Shown: in pieces, positions 38,027-40,327 of the stretch
Layout: each line of letters starts with the position of its first letter
How positions within the stretch are numbered: position 1 is the stretch's first letter
From: a virus
Length of the DNA: 40,327 nucleotides
Virus record (IMG/VR): IMGVR_UViG_3300044799_000168
Span: 1 to 40,327 of that record
Reading direction: 5' to 3' (one strand)
The notes under the pieces: model-generated
The model's database searches: none
What the model was told of the DNA's origin: nothing
What the model saw: only the letters and a program-made list of their open reading frames with translations
Made by a program: the position numbers and the translations under genes

Positions 38027-38622
38027 ATTTTGCACAAGTTAGGGAGGCTATAGGCAAGTTAGACGAGAAAAACTATCAGATTAAGATAGCAATGTTTGGC
38101 ACACCACAAAGTTTTGATGGTGTTACATTTACACCAGAAGGCAAAAGATTCCAACAGGTTTTTATAACTGATGATATAGGCGAAACAAACAAGGTTAAGA
38201 TATATCTTGGTGAAGAAAAAACTATTGGTGATGGTTGTATCGGCAAGCGATTGGCTTTCCAAATAGCCCCAGTTCCATTCAAGAATAAAATGTATTATGG
38301 CGGTTTTTGGAATGATAGAGCAACTGTTGCACCCGCCAGAACTCCTACCAAACCTTCTGTTTCAACGCAGGGTGCGTCAAAAGCCCCTGCCCCTACTCAA
38401 ACTACCCCTAAGCCTGATTGGGATGCTATAGCAGAAGGTAAGGTTAGGCACGGTTTGTTGTGTGCCTATATACAAGGTGGTAGTGCTCTTTCGGATGATG
38501 ACCTTTACAAACAAGTCCTTCAAGATACCAAATTTGTTATGCAGGGTGAGTATTACTTTGAACCAGAACCAGACAAAAGCATAACGGAAAATAATCAGCA
38601 AACAGACGATATTCCTTTTTGA
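38023..38622 (+). CDS. ssb: Single-stranded DNA-binding protein
   Basis: The 199-residue protein has an OB-fold-like N-terminal domain (residues 1-105; strands around YQIKIAMFGTPQSFDGVTFTPEG, RFQQVFITDD and KVKIYLGEEK). A Pro/Thr/Ser-rich linker and a further helical segment follow. The C-terminus is TDDIPF, the classic SSB tip that recruits partner proteins. It lies after the RecB-like nuclease in a coupled string. Compared with cellular SSB the N-domain is divergent and the tail is longer. Confidence 0.8.
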   Translation: MNFAQVREAIGKLDEKNYQIKIAMFGTPQSFDGVTFTPEGKRFQQVFITDDIGETNKVKIYLGEEKTIGDGCIGKRLAFQIAPVPFKNKMYYGGFWNDRATVAPARTPTKPSVSTQGASKAPAPTQTTPKPDWDAIAEGKVRHGLLCAYIQGGSALSDDDLYKQVLQDTKFVMQGEYYFEPEPDKSITENNQQTDDIPF

Positions 38623-38633
38623 TGAGGTGAAAA

Positions 38634-38942
38634 ATGTTACCAATACATACAAAAATAGGAATAGATTTATATGTCAACGAAGGCTATCCAGTTGGGGACT
38701 TTCTTTATGCGGTTTTGACAAACAATTTATTTGAAGCAACAGGTCGGGCTGACCATATCAATCGCCCAAATTTGGCTGATATTTGCCTTTACATTTATAA
38801 TTATACTCCTGCTGTATGTTGGGGCAGTATTGATAAAGTAGAAAATTGGTGGAAATTACACAAAGAAAACCCAGAAGAAGCAAAAAAGATTGCTAACCGT
38901 GATAGAGAATCAAGGGAAAGTCCGTGTATCCCAGTGTTTTGA
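38634..38942 (+). CDS. Conserved hypothetical phage protein
   Basis: The 102-residue protein starts behind GATGAGGTGAAAA. It has VGDFLYAVLTNNLFEATGRADHINRPNLADICLYIYNYTPAVCWGS, a pattern I know from many unannotated phage proteins (G-D-F-L...N-D-L...A-x-A-D...I-x-x-Y-x-Y-N-x-x-P). The function is unknown. The start shares a 20-bp identical context with the next gene. Confidence 0.75.
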   Translation: MLPIHTKIGIDLYVNEGYPVGDFLYAVLTNNLFEATGRADHINRPNLADICLYIYNYTPAVCWGSIDKVENWWKLHKENPEEAKKIANRDRESRESPCIPVF

Positions 38943-38953
38943 TGAGGTGAAAA

Positions 38954-39313
38954 ATGGAAGTTGTAAAAATCGCCGATGAAATCCAAAAGAAAATAGATGC
39001 CCTTGATACCATTAGGGCTACTGTTCGGGAACGTGCAAACGCAAAAGCTAAAGCCATCGCCGAATATGATAAGCAGATTGCCATTACCCTGATTAAACTT
39101 TCGAGCGGCAAGACTATGACAATAGACGAACACAAAATCGAGAAGCCATCTGTTTCGGTCTCAGAAAAAATCGCCAAAGGAATATGCTGGCAAGAAAAGC
39201 TCAATATGGAGCAGGCGACAGCTTCCTACTCTGCGGCAGTAACAAACCTTGATGTTGTTATGGCACAGTTGAATGCTTTACAAAGTATATATCGGCATCT
39301 GTCGGAGGCTTAA
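38954..39313 (+). CDS. Helical phage hypothetical protein
   Basis: The 119-residue protein starts behind GATGAGGTGAAAA. It is a coiled coil from residue 5 to 50 (IADEIQKKIDALDTIRATVRERANAKAKAIAEYDKQIAI) and again at the C-terminus (YSAAVTNLDVVMAQLNALQSIYRHL). Similar small two-helix proteins sit next to recombination genes in other phages. No function is known. Confidence 0.7.
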   Translation: MEVVKIADEIQKKIDALDTIRATVRERANAKAKAIAEYDKQIAITLIKLSSGKTMTIDEHKIEKPSVSVSEKIAKGICWQEKLNMEQATASYSAAVTNLDVVMAQLNALQSIYRHLSEA

Positions 39314-39316
39314 CTT

Positions 39317-39375
39317 GGGGCAGAGCAAACGTGTATTTCGTTCAAAGGATTGAACCAAAATACTGTCTCTGCCCC
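39317..39375 (+). ncRNA. Nearly continuous long hairpin before gene at 39399
   Basis: GGGGCAGAG/CTCTGCCCC (39317-39325 with 39367-39375), GTATTT/AAATAC (39333-39338 with 39358-39363) and GTTCAA/TTGAAC (39340-39345 with 39350-39355, loop AGGA) are nested with small internal loops. Five T follow 3 nt later (39380-39384), so a terminator role is possible. Confidence 0.7.
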
Positions 39376-39398
39376 GCCATTTTTAAGGAGTTGAAAGT

Positions 39399-39617
39399 AT
39401 GATAAAGAAAAAAGTAAAATTATTGCCTGTTAATCGAATTTTGATTAAGCACGAAAAAAGAATAGCAAAATTGGAAGCACTTGCGTTGCCAATCAAAATC
39501 AAAAAAGAAATGATGGTATGTTCACACTGCAAAAAACAAATGATTATGGCATTAGTATGCCCTTGCAGCGAGATAATTCAAGCCCTTGAATACTGTGGAT
39601 TTCTTTACAGGTTTTAA
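39399..39617 (+). CDS. Small Cys-rich hypothetical protein
   Basis: The 72-residue protein starts with AAGGAG upstream. It has a basic N-terminal helix (LLPVNRILIKHEKRIAKLEAL), then CSHCKKQMIMALVCPC, which is a zinc-knuckle-like pattern, and a hydrophobic end. The role is unknown. Confidence 0.7.
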   Translation: MIKKKVKLLPVNRILIKHEKRIAKLEALALPIKIKKEMMVCSHCKKQMIMALVCPCSEIIQALEYCGFLYRF

Positions 39618-39631
39618 CAAGGATGGATTAA

Positions 39632-40051
39632 ATGGCAAGGAAGCGTAGTCGCAAGGGGATAATCAAAGAGATTAACAGGATTAACGCCCTAATCGTCAAG
39701 GAACGAGACAACTGGACTTGTCAGCGTTGCGGAATCCGTGTTGAAGGCTCTAATGCCCACGATGCTCACCTTTTCGCTTTTGGTTCTGGATTAGCAATAC
39801 ATATCGACCTTCTTAACCAAGTCTTGTTGTGTTTTCACTGCCATATTGATAGAGGACACCGACAAGGCGATATGAAGGAATGGTTCAAAGAGAAGTTTCC
39901 TGCCCGATGGGAATATCTGCACGAAAGTATCCTCGACCCAAAAGATAACATAATGAAAATGAGAAGGTGCATCATTATCAAATTCACAGATGTTGAATTG
40001 GAAAAGTTGCTCGAAAAACGGAAGCAGAAACTTGAAGAATTAAAAAATTAG
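39632..40051 (+). CDS. HNH-type endonuclease, NinG-like
   Basis: The 139-residue protein is preceded by AAGGAT. It has VKERDNWTCQRCG near residue 24-36, NAHDAHLFAFG near 45-55, an N-x-x-x-L-C-x-x-C-H-like NQVLLCFHCH segment near 71-80, and then the WFKEKFPARWEYLHE helix. This is the layout of HNH/NinG-type phage recombination nucleases. It probably acts on recombination intermediates. The C-terminus is a coiled coil (LEKLLEKRKQKLEELKN). Confidence 0.8.
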   Translation: MARKRSRKGIIKEINRINALIVKERDNWTCQRCGIRVEGSNAHDAHLFAFGSGLAIHIDLLNQVLLCFHCHIDRGHRQGDMKEWFKEKFPARWEYLHESILDPKDNIMKMRRCIIIKFTDVELEKLLEKRKQKLEELKN

Positions 40052-40057
40052 GCAAGG

Positions 40058-40114
40058 ATGCTTATGGTTTTGACAATCAAGGACATCAAGGACGACTGGA
40101 CGAAAGCAATATGA
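40058..40114 (+). CDS. 18-residue frame coupled to the next gene
   Basis: ATG at 40058, with AAGG just upstream, opens an 18-codon frame. Its TGA (40112-40114) overlaps the ATG of the junction-spanning gene at 40111. It recalls the 15-codon bridging frame at 35026. It may exist only to couple translation. Confidence 0.4.
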   Translation: MLMVLTIKDIKDDWTKAI

Positions 40115-40327
40115 AAAAGCACGAATTTTATAAACCTGAAGAGTTCAAGAATAACAAAAGAGTGCCTCTGTTTTGGAAATGTCTTTTTTGTGATAAAGAG
40201 TTTCATACTTTAGAAGAAGCAGATAAAGACGAATGTTTATGGAGACAAGAAAAAGAAATAATTAAAAAAGCAATGGACGTTATTGCCGTTCGCAAACAAG
40301 GGCATAGTAGATTGGTATATGATAAAA
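40111..40327 (+). CDS. Hypothetical CxxC protein, 5' part of gene cut by the window ends
   Basis: The ATG lies at 40111 and the frame continues past the window end into base 128 of the left end, as the last 127 bases repeat the first 127. Together it is a 137-residue protein: MKKHEFYKPEEFK, KCLFCDKEF (CxxC), a charged helix, then the part described at 1-324. It overlaps the stop of an 18-codon frame. Confidence 0.85.
   Translation, partial: MKKHEFYKPEEFKNNKRVPLFWKCLFCDKEFHTLEEADKDECLWRQEKEIIKKAMDVIAVRKQGHSRLVYDK
40201..40327. repeat. Right copy of terminal 127-bp overlap
   Basis: The last 127 bases are identical to the first 127. Because the gene at this site is continuous when joined, this is an overlap of a circular assembly. 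Confidence 0.95.

Overview
The window is a complete circular genome of a temperate tailed phage, opened inside a gene. Bases 1-127 are repeated exactly at 40201-40327, and a gene is cut by the ends and becomes whole when they are joined, so the unit genome is 40,200 bp. It encodes large and small terminase, portal, scaffold, an N4-gp56-type major capsid protein, a head-tail adaptor, a probable tail nozzle, three probable ejection proteins and a tyrosine integrase, but no tail tape measure or sheath. That points to a podovirus-like virion. I see no DNA polymerase, helicase, primase, RNA polymerase, tRNA, clear repressor or classical endolysin. One late gene carries a PEP-CTERM-like sorting signal, which suggests a Gram-negative host with an exosortase (such hosts include Planctomycetota, Verrucomicrobiota and some Proteobacteria). 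The sequence alone does not settle the host.

Layout. Late genes run leftward (minus strand) from about 28.9 kb to 4.06 kb: TerS, a linker gene with a repeat array, TerL, a PEP-CTERM protein, a secreted fibre-like protein, portal, small head genes, scaffold, capsid, a signal-peptide decoration-like protein, a methyltransferase-glycosyltransferase fusion, adaptor, anchored fibre, nozzle, GNAT acetyltransferase, ejection proteins, a PurD-like ATP-grasp enzyme, and a probable lysis cassette ending in a DUF6765-like metal-binding protein. Several hairpin terminators divide this arm, notably around scaffold, capsid and decoration gene. A rightward single-TM gene at 6677-6820 with its own promoter sits in this arm as a moron.

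Early genes run rightward from 30.1 kb through the ends to 4.0 kb. They are small, tightly coupled (many ATGA overlaps) and unusually rich in CxxC mini-proteins. Recognisable members are a SAM methyltransferase, a lipoprotein-like peptidoglycan-binding protein, a YopX-like protein, a RecB-like PD-(D/E)XK nuclease, an SSB with the classic acidic tip, an HNH protein, a Gp37/Gp68 (DUF5131) protein and an MmcB-like nuclease. The integrase (32.8-33.6 kb) lies on the minus strand inside this arm.

The most unusual feature is that most of the longer gaps between early genes hold a strong inverted repeat or multi-stem RNA-like fold (30.13, 30.71, 31.04, 31.60, 32.27, 32.40, 33.67, 34.14, 34.33, 34.39, 34.66, 35.67, 39.32 and 3.99 kb). 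They include a four-way-junction-like element and a pair of perfect 12-bp and 11-bp stems in pseudoknot order. These are my candidates for an undescribed regulatory or non-coding RNA system.
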